This document shows, piece by piece, positions 20,834 to 30,212 of a stretch of DNA of 64,000 bases. The notes under the pieces are model-generated. The model searched no databases. It saw nothing but the letters and a program-made list of their open reading frames with translations, and was not told the DNA's origin. Made by a program: the position numbers and the translations under genes. Every line of letters starts with the position of its first letter. Position 1 is the first letter of the stretch. The stretch comes from Methylococcaceae bacterium UBA6146 (GTDB lineage Bacteria; Pseudomonadota; Gammaproteobacteria; Methylococcales; Methylomonadaceae), in the NCBI GenBank assembly GCA_002422395.1, contig DIUY01000006.1, positions 94,273 through 158,272 on the forward strand, read 5' to 3'.

Positions 20834-21199
20834 ATGGCTTTATTACTATTCCCCCTACGCGGCGTGCCTGAAGATGAGGCGGATGAAGTGCGCGAATTGC
20901 TCGCAGAGCAGCAAATTGATTTTTATGAAACATCTGCGGGCAATTGGGGCGTGTCGATGCCCGGCCTGTGGCTTAGGGATGACGCGGAACTGGAAAAAGC
21001 CCGCCAATTGATTGGCCACTACCAACAGCAACGCTACCTGACAGCACGGCAAGATTATTTGCAACGCAAACAATTGGGCCAACAAAAAACCCTCCGGCAA
21101 GAGCTTATAAAGCGGCCATTGGTTTATGTCGCCTACTTACTGGCAATGGGGCTGGTTATCTATGCGTCAGTTAGATTGTTGTTTGAATTGGGGCTATAA
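20834..21199 (+). CDS. DUF6164-like small membrane protein
   Basis: 121 aa. The N-terminal half (LLFPLRGVPEDEADEVRELLAEQQIDFYETSAGNWG) has the betaalphabeta look of DUF2007-type domains that sense or bind via a small ferredoxin-like fold; the middle is a charged helix (QQRYLTARQDYLQRKQLGQQ) and residues about 95-117 are one TM segment near the C-terminus, so it should be a tail-anchored protein facing the cytoplasm. The family is widespread in gammaproteobacteria but uncharacterised. It has its own candidate promoter. Confidence 0.75.
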   Translation: MALLLFPLRGVPEDEADEVRELLAEQQIDFYETSAGNWGVSMPGLWLRDDAELEKARQLIGHYQQQRYLTARQDYLQRKQLGQQKTLRQELIKRPLVYVAYLLAMGLVIYASVRLLFELGL

Positions 21200-21203
21200 G
21201 CTG

Positions 21204-21226
21204 ACCCGCAGGGCAAACCTACGGGT
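21204..21226. terminator. Weak hairpin between convergent genes
   Basis: ACCCG...CGGGT with an inner AGG/CCT pairing, just after the stop of the + strand gene and before the end of the minus-strand hydrolase gene. No T-run. Confidence 0.3.
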
Positions 21227-21238
21227 ACGCCGCAGGAA

Positions 21239-21958
21239 TCACCCAAAGATTTCCGTCAAAAAATTTTGCATTGCCACCCAGCCCCGCCGATCCGCATCAG
21301 GCTGATAAACAGTGCCAAAATCAGGGTTATTGGCCACTGGATTAGTGAATGCATGCATCGTATGGCCAAAAGTGAGCAACTGCCAGTCTGCACCGGCGAC
21401 GGTCATTTCCCGTTCAAAGGCAAGCACCTGTTCAGGCGGCACCATGGGGTCGTCGTGACCATGCAATGCCAACACCTTCGCTTTAATTTTTTTGTCGCGG
21501 ATGTTATCCGGCTCCCCCAGCAACCCGTGAAAACTCACCACACCTTTAATATCCTCCCCCGTCCTGGCCAAATCCAACACACACAGGCCGCCAAAACAAA
21601 AACCTATCGCCGCGATTTTACTGTCATCCACCCAAGGCATTAGCTTTACTGCGGCAACAGCGGCCTTGATCCGCTTTTGCAACAGCGCCCGGTCAGCCAT
21701 AAACGGCTGCATAAGGCGGGCGTTTTCTTCGGGCGACGCACCAAGGACACCCTTTCCGTACATATCCAGCGCAAAGCCGACATAACCCAGCCCCGCAAGT
21801 TTTTTAGCTTTCTCGGCAACAAATTCATCTCTGCCACCCCAGGCATGATTGATCAAAACCGCTGGGCAACGACCTGAAAATGCGTCGTCAAAAGCAAAAA
21901 ACGCTTCCAACAAAACATCACCATCGAGATAAGTGACTGTGTTTGCTACGATTGCCAT
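21239..21958 (-). CDS. Dienelactone hydrolase family protein
   Basis: 239-aa cytosolic alpha/beta hydrolase. The nucleophile is Cys in GFCFGG (residues about 119-124), the acid Asp in HGHDDPMVP and the base His in FGHTMHAF, the triad order of dienelactone hydrolases. FALDMYGKG and an EEN-helix cap match the family. Ring-cleavage genes are absent, so the physiological substrate is unknown. Lies 9 nt downstream of the phosphatase gene, on the same strand. Confidence 0.85.
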   Translation of the reverse strand: MAIVANTVTYLDGDVLLEAFFAFDDAFSGRCPAVLINHAWGGRDEFVAEKAKKLAGLGYVGFALDMYGKGVLGASPEENARLMQPFMADRALLQKRIKAAVAAVKLMPWVDDSKIAAIGFCFGGLCVLDLARTGEDIKGVVSFHGLLGEPDNIRDKKIKAKVLALHGHDDPMVPPEQVLAFEREMTVAGADWQLLTFGHTMHAFTNPVANNPDFGTVYQPDADRRGWVAMQNFLTEIFG

Positions 21959-21967
21959 ACTCCCCCC

Positions 21968-22471
21968 TTATTGTCCGTCTGTTTTTGCTGTTACAAGCCC
22001 AGTTTCACGCAAGGTTTTTAAAAACCCCTCGGACGCCTGCTCCACCAAATCCAATACCCGCTCGAAACCATAGCTACCACCATAGTAAGGGTCAGGCACC
22101 TCGCGCACATTCAAATGCGGGGCATAATCAAGGAAATAACGCACCTTCCCTTTATGCTCTTCAGGACACGCGTCAATCAGGATAGAATAATTATCGTCAT
22201 CCATCGCCAACACAAAATCGAAGTTTTCAAAATCACCATGCTTGACTTTTCTTGATTTTATACTCGCCAACGTGACGCCTCGCTCAAGGGCGGCCTTTTG
22301 GGCGCGCAAATCGGGTGCCTCACCCACATGAGAGGCATGCGTGCCGGCCGAATCGATAGCAAAAAAATGTGCCAAACCCTGCCGCTTAACAAGCTCCGCA
22401 AAGACGCCTTCAGCCGTTGGCGACCGGCAAATATTACCCATACAAACAAACAACACTTTAATTTTTTGCAT
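21968..22471 (-). CDS. Low-molecular-weight protein tyrosine phosphatase
   Basis: 167 aa. The P-loop CMGNICRS (CX5R-S) stands at residues 10-17, and the general-acid DPYYGG loop near residue 127, both complete. The family dephosphorylates phosphotyrosine, often on capsule-regulating BY-kinases, or arsenate in the related ArsC group; no such partner is nearby. It forms a two-gene unit with the hydrolase downstream. Confidence 0.92.
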   Translation of the reverse strand: MQKIKVLFVCMGNICRSPTAEGVFAELVKRQGLAHFFAIDSAGTHASHVGEAPDLRAQKAALERGVTLASIKSRKVKHGDFENFDFVLAMDDDNYSILIDACPEEHKGKVRYFLDYAPHLNVREVPDPYYGGSYGFERVLDLVEQASEGFLKTLRETGLVTAKTDGQ

Positions 22472-22716
22472 AAATTACCCTCGCTTTAAAAATTCCACGC
22501 TAACTGATCACTACCGCAATGCACAGCATGGGCAAAAAACTCGCGGCACACAAAATCGCCTACCCGACACCAACGCCCCAGAAAGGTGATTTTTCAAAAT
22601 CAACACCAAAAACAGGCCTAAAACCGAACCACACAATCCCACAGCAATCGCGTTGCAGCCCTAATCGCCATGAGCTATTGTAAGCTTTCATTTCTAACCA
22701 GCTAAAGGAAGCAAAA

Positions 22717-22905
22717 ATGACATTAAAAATTGCCGCGCTACTTGCCGCCAGCGCCTGTATTACGCAGGGTTGCGTGTTGACTAAAGTGGCCACCGTTCCG
22801 ATGCGCTTAGGCGGCGCCGTTATTTCTATCGTGCCGGGCGTTGGCAACACCACACATGATGCAATTGATAAAGTGGCCGAAACAGTGGACGAAATTCCTA
22901 TTTAA
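22717..22905 (+). CDS. DUF6726-like small lipoprotein
   Basis: 62 aa. A lipoprotein signal peptide (MTLKIAALLAASACITQGC) ends in a TQGC lipobox with Cys at residue 19; the mature part VLTKVATVPMRLGGAVISIVPGVGN is followed by an acidic amphipathic helix. AGGAAG lies upstream of the ATG. The family is common in gammaproteobacteria and uncharacterised. Expected in the outer membrane or periplasm. Confidence 0.75.
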   Translation: MTLKIAALLAASACITQGCVLTKVATVPMRLGGAVISIVPGVGNTTHDAIDKVAETVDEIPI

Positions 22906-22906
22906 A

Positions 22907-22962
22907 ATTTACAACTTGTTTAAGATTTACAACTTGCCGCCCAGATAATGTTGGCTGGGCGG
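22907..22962. repeat. 18-bp tandem repeat and small hairpin after the lipoprotein gene
   Basis: ATTTACAACTTG occurs twice, 18 bp apart, followed by CCGCCCAG...CTGGGCGG (8-bp stem, 10-nt loop) between two convergent genes. Could be a weak terminator. Confidence 0.4.
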
Positions 22963-23051
22963 GCACACACCATATTCCATACGCAAACCCCAGAAAGCAT
23001 CGGCAAAAAGCGCTGCCCGCCAGCCACACAAAATAATGCAGCTTTAACGCA

Positions 23052-24272
23052 TTATTCACTCTGATCCAGATTAAATGCTGCATGCAAAGCCCTTACCGCA
23101 AGCTCCAGATATTTTTCGTCAACCACGACAGAAATTTTAATCTCTGACGTTGAAATCATGCGGATATTAATGCCTTCAGCTGCCAGAGTTTTAAACATCG
23201 TGCTGGCTATACCGGCATGGGAGCGCATACCGACACCGACGATAGAGACTTTAACGATATTATCATCGCCGGTAACCGTCTTGGCGCCCAAATCAGCGCA
23301 GGTTTGCTCCAATAAACTTTTAGCGCGTTGGTAATCATTACGATGCACGGTAAAAGTAAAATCCGTGGTCTTATCGTCGGCGATATTCTGGATAATCATA
23401 TCCACTTCAATATTGGCATCGGCGATGGGTTCTAAAATTTTAAACGCCACGCCCGGCAAATCCGGCACGCCGGTAATCGTCAGTTTTGCTTCGTCCCGAT
23501 TAAAGGCGATTCCAGAAATTAAAGCACTTTCCATAGGTGATTCCTCGTAAGTAATGAGCGTGCCATTACCGGCTGTAAATGATGATAAAACGCGCAGCGC
23601 AACCTTATATTTGCCTGCAAATTCAACTGAACGGATTTGTAAAACTTTTGAGCCCAGGCTGGCCATTTCCAGCATCTCTTCAAAGGTGATACGGTCTAGG
23701 CGGCGGGCTTTCGGCTCGACGCGCGGGTCGGTGGTGTAAACGCCATCGACATCGGTAAAAATAAGGCATTCATCGGCTTTTAACGCCGCCGCCAGCGCCA
23801 CCGCTGTAGTATCCGAGCCCCCGCGTCCCAGCGTAGTGATATTGCCATGTTCATCAACACCCTGAAAACCGGCCACCACCACAACTTTGCCCTGATTGAG
23901 ATTGGCATGGATGCGTTCGTCATCTATCTTACGTATCCGTGCCTTGGTGTAGCTGCTGTCGGTCAGGATTTTCACCTGACTGCCGGTGTAAGAACAAGCA
24001 TCGCAGCCTAGCTCATGTAACGCCATGCTTAACAATGCCACCGTCACCTGTTCGCCGGTCGAAATCAACACATCCATTTCCCGATCCGTGGGCTGCACCT
24101 GCATTTCTTTTGCCAAGCCAATCAGGCGGTTAGTTTCGCCGCTCATAGCCGACACCACTACAACAATCTGATCGCCCAAATCATGGGCTTTTTTTACTTT
24201 TTCAGCGACCGCCTTGATACGCTCAACCGTACCTACCGACGTGCCGCCGAATTTATAGACATAAAGTGCCAT
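23052..24272 (-). CDS. lysC: Aspartate kinase
   Basis: 406 aa, monofunctional length. Opens ALYVYKFGGTSVG, then VVSAMSGETNRLIGLA, GFQGVDEHGNITTLGRGGSDTTA and FTDVDGVYTTDPR, all active-site segments of aspartokinase. Two ACT domains follow from about residue 265 (LTITGVPDLPGVAFKIL and VSIVGVGMRSHAGIASTMFKTLA), expected to bind lysine and/or threonine. An internal start giving a beta subunit is known in related enzymes but I cannot prove it here. No lysine riboswitch is visible upstream. Confidence 0.95.
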   Translation of the reverse strand: MALYVYKFGGTSVGTVERIKAVAEKVKKAHDLGDQIVVVVSAMSGETNRLIGLAKEMQVQPTDREMDVLISTGEQVTVALLSMALHELGCDACSYTGSQVKILTDSSYTKARIRKIDDERIHANLNQGKVVVVAGFQGVDEHGNITTLGRGGSDTTAVALAAALKADECLIFTDVDGVYTTDPRVEPKARRLDRITFEEMLEMASLGSKVLQIRSVEFAGKYKVALRVLSSFTAGNGTLITYEESPMESALISGIAFNRDEAKLTITGVPDLPGVAFKILEPIADANIEVDMIIQNIADDKTTDFTFTVHRNDYQRAKSLLEQTCADLGAKTVTGDDNIVKVSIVGVGMRSHAGIASTMFKTLAAEGINIRMISTSEIKISVVVDEKYLELAVRALHAAFNLDQSE

Positions 24273-24394
24273 TTTCTAACCTGTGTTTGTTATTTCTTGC
24301 GAAGAAACCGAAGATTCTCTCTGAACCCGTTATGGTAAAAGGTTTTTGCGTTTTGTTAAACTTTTATGAAAAACAAGGCATTTTAAGCCATAAA

Positions 24395-24428
24395 AAAAGG
24401 GCTGCATTCTGATGAATGCAGCCCTTTT
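24395..24428 (-). terminator. Intrinsic terminator of rplM-rpsI
   Basis: A 15-bp perfect stem (AAAAGGGCTGCATTC with its complement) and a 4-nt loop; on the minus strand it is followed by a run of seven T. It lies 26 nt past the rpsI stop. Confidence 0.9.
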
Positions 24429-24453
24429 GGCATCAATGCTATCAAATAATAGA

Positions 24454-24846
24454 TTAACGCTTTGAGTATTGCGGACGCTTTCTTGCCTTGTGCAAACCGA
24501 CTTTCTTCCGTTCGACGATACGGGAGTCACGTGTCACAAAGCCTGCTTTTCTTAGCGCAGGACGCAATGCTTCATCGTATTCCATTAATGCGCGGGTCAA
24601 GCCATGACGAATAGCACCAGCTTGGCCAGACGGGCCACCGCCTTTGACAATCACATTGATATCGAATGTGGATTCCATTTCAACGCATTCAAGCGGTTGA
24701 CGGGAAACCATCTGATCAGTTTTCCGACCAAAATACTCTTCAATGGTTTTTGTGTTAATCGTAATTTTTCCAGTGCCTTTAGTTGCATAAACACGGGCTA
24801 CCGCGCTTTTACGACGACCGGTTCCATAATACTGAGCTGCTGCCAT
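24454..24846 (-). CDS. rpsI: 30S ribosomal protein S9
   Basis: 130 aa, normal length. YYGTGRRKSAVARVY start, GGGPSGQAGAIRHGLTRAL and the basic tail RKKVGLHKARKRPQYSKR that reaches the P-site tRNA. Second gene of rplM-rpsI, 11 nt after rplM. Confidence 0.98.
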   Translation of the reverse strand: MAAAQYYGTGRRKSAVARVYATKGTGKITINTKTIEEYFGRKTDQMVSRQPLECVEMESTFDINVIVKGGGPSGQAGAIRHGLTRALMEYDEALRPALRKAGFVTRDSRIVERKKVGLHKARKRPQYSKR

Positions 24847-24857
24847 GGTCTACTCGC

Positions 24858-25286
24858 TTATAATTCTAAAACTTTTGGCTGTTGAGCCTGATGATCGTGT
24901 TCAGGGCCGGCATACACTTTCAATTTCTTGAACATTGCCCGTCCTAGTGGATTTTTGGGTAACATGCCTTTAACAGCGGTATTAAGAATACGGTCAGGGA
25001 ACGTTTTTCTTAACTTTCCTAAGCTAACGGTTTTTAAGTTACCAGTATACCCAGTGTGATGGTGATAAAGCTTATCTTTTTCTTTGTTACCAGTCACGCC
25101 GATTTTTTCCACGTTCACCACGATAATGTAATCGCCGGTATCAACGTGTGGGGTATATTCTGGTTTATGTTTACCGCGAAGACGACGTGCAATTTCAGAA
25201 GCAAGGCGGCCTAGCGTCTTGCCTTCTGCATCAACTACGTACCAATCACGCTTAACTTCTGCTGGTTTTGCACTAAATGTTTTCAT
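24858..25286 (-). CDS. rplM: 50S ribosomal protein L13
   Basis: 142 aa, normal length. MKTFSAKPAEVKRDWYVVDAEGKTLGRLAS start, RGKHKPEYTPHVDTGDYIIVVN and GMLPKNPLGRAMFKKLKVY. First gene of the rplM-rpsI operon; upstream bases are A+T-rich. Confidence 0.98.
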   Translation of the reverse strand: MKTFSAKPAEVKRDWYVVDAEGKTLGRLASEIARRLRGKHKPEYTPHVDTGDYIIVVNVEKIGVTGNKEKDKLYHHHTGYTGNLKTVSLGKLRKTFPDRILNTAVKGMLPKNPLGRAMFKKLKVYAGPEHDHQAQQPKVLEL

Positions 25287-25378
25287 CGTTACTTAGTCTT
25301 TCTGTAAAGGCTCAATAAAAGAGCGAGAATTCTACTAAAATTTATTATTTTTTTCAACCTTTATTTATTCCCTTCAAC

Positions 25379-26743
25379 TCATAATTTAATATTTAATGCA
25401 TGTAATTTACGGTAAAGGTGGGTCCGCTCGATGCCCACCGTTGCCGATAGTTTCGCCACGCTGCCACCTGAGCGTTCAAGATGATATTCCAAGTAGGCTT
25501 TTTCAAAATGATCGCGGGCATCTTTTAACGGCAAGTTAAAAAAATCAGGTACGGCCGGTACATTAGGCGAGTCATTGCTGACCGTTCCCAGAGCCGATTT
25601 CACTTCATCCAATTCAATATCTTCACCGACCCCTAAAATCATTAACCGTTGCACCAGGTTTTTTAATTCCCTCACATTGCCGCGCCAGCTGTAGTTACGC
25701 AAGAAATTCTGGGCAGACATAGAAAACCGGCGAAACGGAAGCTTATCTTGATTGACAAAATAATCGACATAAAAACCCAACAAGGCGGGCACGTCTTCAC
25801 TGTGGTTTCTAAGCGGCTCAATAGTGATCGCCACTTCATTTAGGACATAATACAAATCCTGCCTAAAACGCCCCGCCTTAACCTCGTCCTCAAGCGGGAC
25901 GCGGGTTGAGGCAACAATACGGACATCAACACGCACCGCCTCGCTACCCCCGACCCGCAAGAAGGAACGCGACTGTAAAGCGCTGAGCAAACGCAGCTGA
26001 GTTTCCTTGTCCATGCCCCCGATTTCACCTAAAAACAATGTCCCCCTATTCGCCCGCTCCAACAATCCCTGATAGACTTTTCCGCCATACTCCTTACCAA
26101 AAAACTCTACGGCAGAATTTTCTGGCGATATGCTGCCAACCGCAACATCAATGAATGGCCGGCCACGACGCGCACTATGACTGTGCAGGTACCGGGCATA
26201 AAGCTCTTTGCCAACCCCGGCCTCACCGACCAAAAGAAGCCGTGCATCATGCTGGGCCAAACGCTTTAATTGGTCTTTAGTCCTGGCAACCGCCGCACTT
26301 TTGCCAACCGGTTCAATATCTGCGGCCAACTGCTGCCTAAGCCCAGTGTTTTCCTTTTGTAAATTACCGGCCTCCAAAGCCCTTGCGACGATCAACAATA
26401 ATTTTGCCATCGACAACGGTTTTTCGAGAAAATCATAAGCGCCTAGACGGGTCGCTTCAACGGCCGCCTCTACAGAACCGTGGCCTGACATCATAATCAC
26501 AGGGCAAAGTGGGGCGTCTTCGGCGACCCATTCTTTTAAAAGCGTGATGCCATCGGTATCAGGCATCCAAATATCCAGCAGAACCAGGTCGGGGTCAGTT
26601 GCTTTTTTTAACTCCCTGGCACTGCCGGCGCTATCCGCCATAGTGACCTGATAACCTTCATCTTCAAGAATTTCGCTGACTAGGCGGCGAATATCGGGTT
26701 CATCATCAACAACCAATAGGCGGAAATTTTGTTCATTCATCAT
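25379..26743 (-). CDS. ntrX: NtrX-like response regulator with degenerate sigma54-interaction motifs
   Basis: 454 aa. Receiver domain with DDE (residues 12-14), phospho-acceptor Asp in LVLLDIWMP and Lys in FLEKPL. The AAA+ domain keeps Walker A GEAGVGKE (about 174) but the GAFTGA loop needed to touch sigma54 is replaced by a segment reading GKEYGGKVYQG, and Walker B is LFLGEIGG where Asp is normally found (LFLDEIG). A Fis-type helix-turn-helix ends the protein (VGIERTHLYRKLHAL). It follows ntrY by 6 nt. The receiver and DNA-binding parts look functional, the sigma54 activator function does not; loss of GAFTGA has been noted in some NtrX proteins. Confidence 0.9.
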   Translation of the reverse strand: MMNEQNFRLLVVDDEPDIRRLVSEILEDEGYQVTMADSAGSARELKKATDPDLVLLDIWMPDTDGITLLKEWVAEDAPLCPVIMMSGHGSVEAAVEATRLGAYDFLEKPLSMAKLLLIVARALEAGNLQKENTGLRQQLAADIEPVGKSAAVARTKDQLKRLAQHDARLLLVGEAGVGKELYARYLHSHSARRGRPFIDVAVGSISPENSAVEFFGKEYGGKVYQGLLERANRGTLFLGEIGGMDKETQLRLLSALQSRSFLRVGGSEAVRVDVRIVASTRVPLEDEVKAGRFRQDLYYVLNEVAITIEPLRNHSEDVPALLGFYVDYFVNQDKLPFRRFSMSAQNFLRNYSWRGNVRELKNLVQRLMILGVGEDIELDEVKSALGTVSNDSPNVPAVPDFFNLPLKDARDHFEKAYLEYHLERSGGSVAKLSATVGIERTHLYRKLHALNIKL

Positions 26744-26749
26744 ATTTTT

Positions 26750-28909
26750 TTACAGTATGTTAAGCGTAGTGGCAGGAAATTGAAGGATGAAGCCAGCCCC
26801 AACCGTGCGGCTCGTATCGACCCAAATGGCCCCGCCATGTTCTTCAAGGATTTTTTTGACAATCGCCAACCCTAAACCAGTGCCTTTGGCCTTCGTCGTG
26901 ACGTAGGGTTCAAAAACCTTCTCCATTTGCCCTTCTTTAATGCCGGGGCCATCATCATAAAAGGCAAGTTCGATAAAGTCTGTGCCGTTTTTTTGCACCT
27001 TATGCAAATTGATTTCGACAACCCCTTTGCCTTCTATGGCTTCCAATGCGTTTTTAATCAGGTTATGCAACACTTGGCGGATGCTGACCGGATCGCCGTT
27101 TATCATCAGCAAGCCACTTTCATAATGGGCGTTAAATTTAACGCCGGATTTTAATACATAAAGGGCCAAAACTTCCTGCACCAAGGCAGTCAAATCGATA
27201 GTTACCGTTTGTTTTTTTGAGGGTTTGGCATATTCTGAAAAATCATCGACCATTTCCTTCATCGCCTCAACCTGTTGCACGATAGTCGTCGTCGAGCGCC
27301 GCAAGATAGTCGCATCGGCCACATCGAGCTTATCAGCCAGTTTATGCTGTAGGCGCTCTGCCGACAATTGGATAGGTGTCAACGGGTTCTTAATTTCATG
27401 GGCCAGACGGCGGGCCACCTCGCCCCACGCAGCGTTTTTTTGCGCTTGGATTAAATCTGTCACATCATCAAACACCACAACCGCCCCCACCCGACGGCCT
27501 TCTTGGGAAAACAGCGGGGTACCCCTGCACAACAACTCCTGCCGCCCATTGTGGCCTAAAAAGGCAATGCGCCGCTCCCAAATATCATCGGCCTGCACCA
27601 GCAGGCGCTGGATAGATTTTAACGGTTCCGCCAACTCAGATGCCGCCTGGACAAGCTCCTGCAAGGTATGGCCGATGAACTGGTTGACGGCGATATGAAA
27701 GATGCGGTATGCGGCTTGGTTGGCTGTACGGATCCGATAACCTGAATCAAAGCTAATGACGCCAGCGGTTAAATTGGCCAAAATAGTTTCCAAATAGGCC
27801 CGTTGGTTTTCCACCTCAAAGCTCGCCATCCGGGTTTCATCCCGCGCACTGGCTATGCGCTGGGTCATCTCGTTGAACGATTCGACCAAAAAGCCTAAAT
27901 CATCTTGGGCGATGACGGGCAATTGCTGGTCATAATGTCCGGAGGCGACTGCTTGGGTGCCTTTAACCAATGCTTTTACGGGGGCTATGATAGAGCGGAT
28001 GCTGATGAACGCCACCCATATCGCAGCCAACAAACTCATCAACAACACCAATGTCAAGGCCAGCGAAAAACTTAGCTTCAACGAGTGGCGCAAAAAACCC
28101 ATCTCCTGATAGCGCAAAAAGGCAAATTCCACCGAATCCGCCAAGTCCGCAATGCGTACCGGAACTGGATAAAGCGCCTGTAGGTATTCAGGCTCGCTTG
28201 CCTTAAGGGTGACGATAACCCGTATCATCAAATCATTTTCACGGACCGGATCTAACGCGACGTAGTTGCTGTTCTGGCGCAGTTGCAACCAGATATTTTC
28301 GTCGGGCAAACTAGGTAAAATATCACCGGGGTTAATGCTGCTGGAGGCAATAATTTTGCCCGGGCGTGAGAATAGCGTCATTTCCGAAGCATCAGAAAGC
28401 CGACGCAGATTTTCCATTTCCAGCGTGATCAAATTAGCTGACACTACATTTTCCAGCGTTACCGCCAATTGTTGGGTTTGTTTCAAATGCCAGCGCATCC
28501 GCTGATCCAGTGACGCTTGACTTAATTCCAGCGCATCTTCCATGGCGCGGTCTATCTCAACATTAAACCAACTATCAATGCCCTGATGCAAAAACTGCAT
28601 GGAAAAATAGAAGACAATAGCCGCCGGAGCCAGCGCCAGCACAACAAACAGCGACACCATCCGCGTCGTTAGCAAAGACCCGGCCTCACGCTTTTTCAAC
28701 TGCTTGGCCAGCGTGTAAATATTGGCCCCGACTAGCCATAACAGCACCACCGAGCCTGAGGCGTTAACCACCAGCAGCCAGAAATACATCTCCCCTAACT
28801 CTGACGATTCTTGCGTGGCCGAACTCATTAACTGTAGCGACAGCAAAATTAGGCCAAACAAGGTCAGTACGGAAAGGTTGATCGGTAGCTTTATTTTTTC
28901 CAAGGCCAT
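26750..28909 (-). CDS. ntrY: NtrY-like membrane sensor histidine kinase
   Basis: About 719 aa from the ATG at 28909; a TTG three codons upstream overlaps the DUF4390 gene further. Three N-terminal TM segments, a periplasmic sensor part, a fourth TM (about residues 280-305), HAMP domain (SGHYDQQLPVIAQDDLGFLVESF), PAS domain, HisKA with the phospho-His in LAHEIKNPLTPIQ, and HATPase with NLIKNALEAIE, DDGPGI and GTGLGLAIVKK. NtrY-NtrX respond to nitrogen, redox or respiratory state in other bacteria; the signal here is unknown. Confidence 0.92.
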   Translation of the reverse strand: MALEKIKLPINLSVLTLFGLILLSLQLMSSATQESSELGEMYFWLLVVNASGSVVLLWLVGANIYTLAKQLKKREAGSLLTTRMVSLFVVLALAPAAIVFYFSMQFLHQGIDSWFNVEIDRAMEDALELSQASLDQRMRWHLKQTQQLAVTLENVVSANLITLEMENLRRLSDASEMTLFSRPGKIIASSSINPGDILPSLPDENIWLQLRQNSNYVALDPVRENDLMIRVIVTLKASEPEYLQALYPVPVRIADLADSVEFAFLRYQEMGFLRHSLKLSFSLALTLVLLMSLLAAIWVAFISIRSIIAPVKALVKGTQAVASGHYDQQLPVIAQDDLGFLVESFNEMTQRIASARDETRMASFEVENQRAYLETILANLTAGVISFDSGYRIRTANQAAYRIFHIAVNQFIGHTLQELVQAASELAEPLKSIQRLLVQADDIWERRIAFLGHNGRQELLCRGTPLFSQEGRRVGAVVVFDDVTDLIQAQKNAAWGEVARRLAHEIKNPLTPIQLSAERLQHKLADKLDVADATILRRSTTTIVQQVEAMKEMVDDFSEYAKPSKKQTVTIDLTALVQEVLALYVLKSGVKFNAHYESGLLMINGDPVSIRQVLHNLIKNALEAIEGKGVVEINLHKVQKNGTDFIELAFYDDGPGIKEGQMEKVFEPYVTTKAKGTGLGLAIVKKILEEHGGAIWVDTSRTVGAGFILQFPATTLNIL

Positions 28910-29463
28910 ACAGTCCAATCACTTGACAGATACCATTGCCGATTAAGATAAGCAATCGTGCGCAATGGTAAAGGGAGGGCGCTACGGTCAAACTCCACTT
29001 TTAACTCGATCAGCAGTTGTTTTTCTTGGGCAAGCCCTGCATGGTCAGCCAAGTGGGCAACGCGTAAGTTTGACATTAAATCCAAGGCGGCGGGCAAGGT
29101 GGAAAAGTTATATATCCCCCCATTAACTTCGTCCCTGACACGGTACATATTCAGCAGTGCATGATATTGCAGGCGATAGCGCAGGGTTGTTTCCGCCAAG
29201 GTTTTTTGCCACAACATATGGCGGGGCCGGTGAATTTTAATGTGTATGTTCCAAAACAGCGGCACTCCGCTTTGCAGCGCTTCTTTAACTTGTTCACTGA
29301 GCTTATAGCTTATCTCGGCTGACAACATATAACCGTCATCGCGGGCATCCATTTGCGCGTTCTTGATGACAGCGGCAAAATCATCCGCGTTGACGCCAAT
29401 GGCCGATAGCGACAGCAAAACACTTAGCCACAAACATAGCTTATAATTTACGGCAGTACGCAT
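28891..29463 (-). CDS. DUF4390 secreted/periplasmic protein
   Basis: About 190 aa from the ATG at 29463 (MRTAVNYKLCLWLSVLLSLSAIGVNADDF, a Sec signal peptide probably cut before DDF); an in-frame GTG at 29481 is possible. The mature protein is beta-rich (YMLSAEISYKLSEQVKEALQSGVPLFWNIHIKI, RYRLQYHALLNMYRV), the DUF4390 pattern. This gene commonly precedes ntrYX in gammaproteobacteria, suggesting that it belongs to the same envelope-sensing pathway. Its stop overlaps the ntrY start region by 19 nt. The rsmB gene that often lies upstream is absent. Confidence 0.85.
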   Translation of the reverse strand: MRTAVNYKLCLWLSVLLSLSAIGVNADDFAAVIKNAQMDARDDGYMLSAEISYKLSEQVKEALQSGVPLFWNIHIKIHRPRHMLWQKTLAETTLRYRLQYHALLNMYRVRDEVNGGIYNFSTLPAALDLMSNLRVAHLADHAGLAQEKQLLIELKVEFDRSALPLPLRTIAYLNRQWYLSSDWTVWPWKK

Positions 29464-29641
29464 GGTAAGCAAATCCGTCACCCAGTGTTGCAGAGTGTGG
29501 TAAGCGGGCAGTTGCAGCCGGACAGATAAAGCTGCTGAAAAAAACGGTTTTTAAGATGACGATGGATATTTTTAGGGTGGCTATGAACGCCTAATTTAAT
29601 GAAGCTGTTTAAAAAATAGCGGGTGGCCGTGCCAATACTGC

Positions 29642-29680
29642 GGAAGGGTGAAAATCACAAAAATAATATCCCACCCTTCC
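29642..29680 (-). terminator. Possible terminator after the ter operon
   Basis: GGAAGGGTG/CACCCTTCC, 9-bp stem with a 21-nt A+T-rich loop, about 45 nt beyond the terB stop. No run of T directly after it on the minus strand. Confidence 0.35.
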
Positions 29681-29724
29681 ATGCGCCCTATTTTAAACTA
29701 TTTTTTAACGCACAAAACCTAACC

Positions 29725-30177
29725 TTACAATTCAAATTCCGCCGGATTAAGCCCTAATTCCCTAGCGATTCTTGTTGCCACCGCTTTCTCGGAAATGTCA
29801 AAATTCCCGTCCGAAGCGGCAATCGCGATAATCATACGGATCAACAAACGCGACGCTTCAATATTCGTCTTCATTTTACCTAACGCCTGATAAGCCTTAG
29901 CTTCGCCGATGTCCTTATCAAACTCAAGTTGGCCGACAAAATCCTGGAAGGCTTTGATGACGTCACTGGTGGTAAAAACCGACAGCGCTTCATGGCTCTC
30001 AATAAACTTGACCATTTTCTGTTTTTCTTCGGCACTGACACTGCCATCGGCCATGGCAACCAATGCTGAACCCGCCATTGCGGCATTAAGGAAATCTTTG
30101 TTTTTAAATTTTAACGCCTCAGTTTTCAATTCATTGGCTTTAGTTTTTAGCTGATTAAGAAAATTATCGAAACTCAT
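29725..30177 (-). CDS. terB: TerB-like protein
   Basis: 150-aa all-helical protein of the TerB family: the paired acidic motif MADGSVSAEEKQKM (residues about 42-55) recurs as AASDGNFDISEKAVATRI near residue 117, the duplicated metal-binding helix-loop-helix of TerB. TerB proteins are cytosolic or membrane-associated and part of phage and oxidative-stress linked ter systems. Last gene of the six-gene ter operon, 35 nt after terA. Confidence 0.88.
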   Translation of the reverse strand: MSFDNFLNQLKTKANELKTEALKFKNKDFLNAAMAGSALVAMADGSVSAEEKQKMVKFIESHEALSVFTTSDVIKAFQDFVGQLEFDKDIGEAKAYQALGKMKTNIEASRLLIRMIIAIAASDGNFDISEKAVATRIARELGLNPAEFEL

Positions 30178-30212
30178 CGTGTTCTCCGTTGTTGATTGGG
30201 TTTGTGGTGTGG

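Noticed and set aside
24273..24394. Possible lysine riboswitch before lysC
   Set aside because: Only about 50 bases of leader before the rpsI terminator and no conserved folding elements seen.
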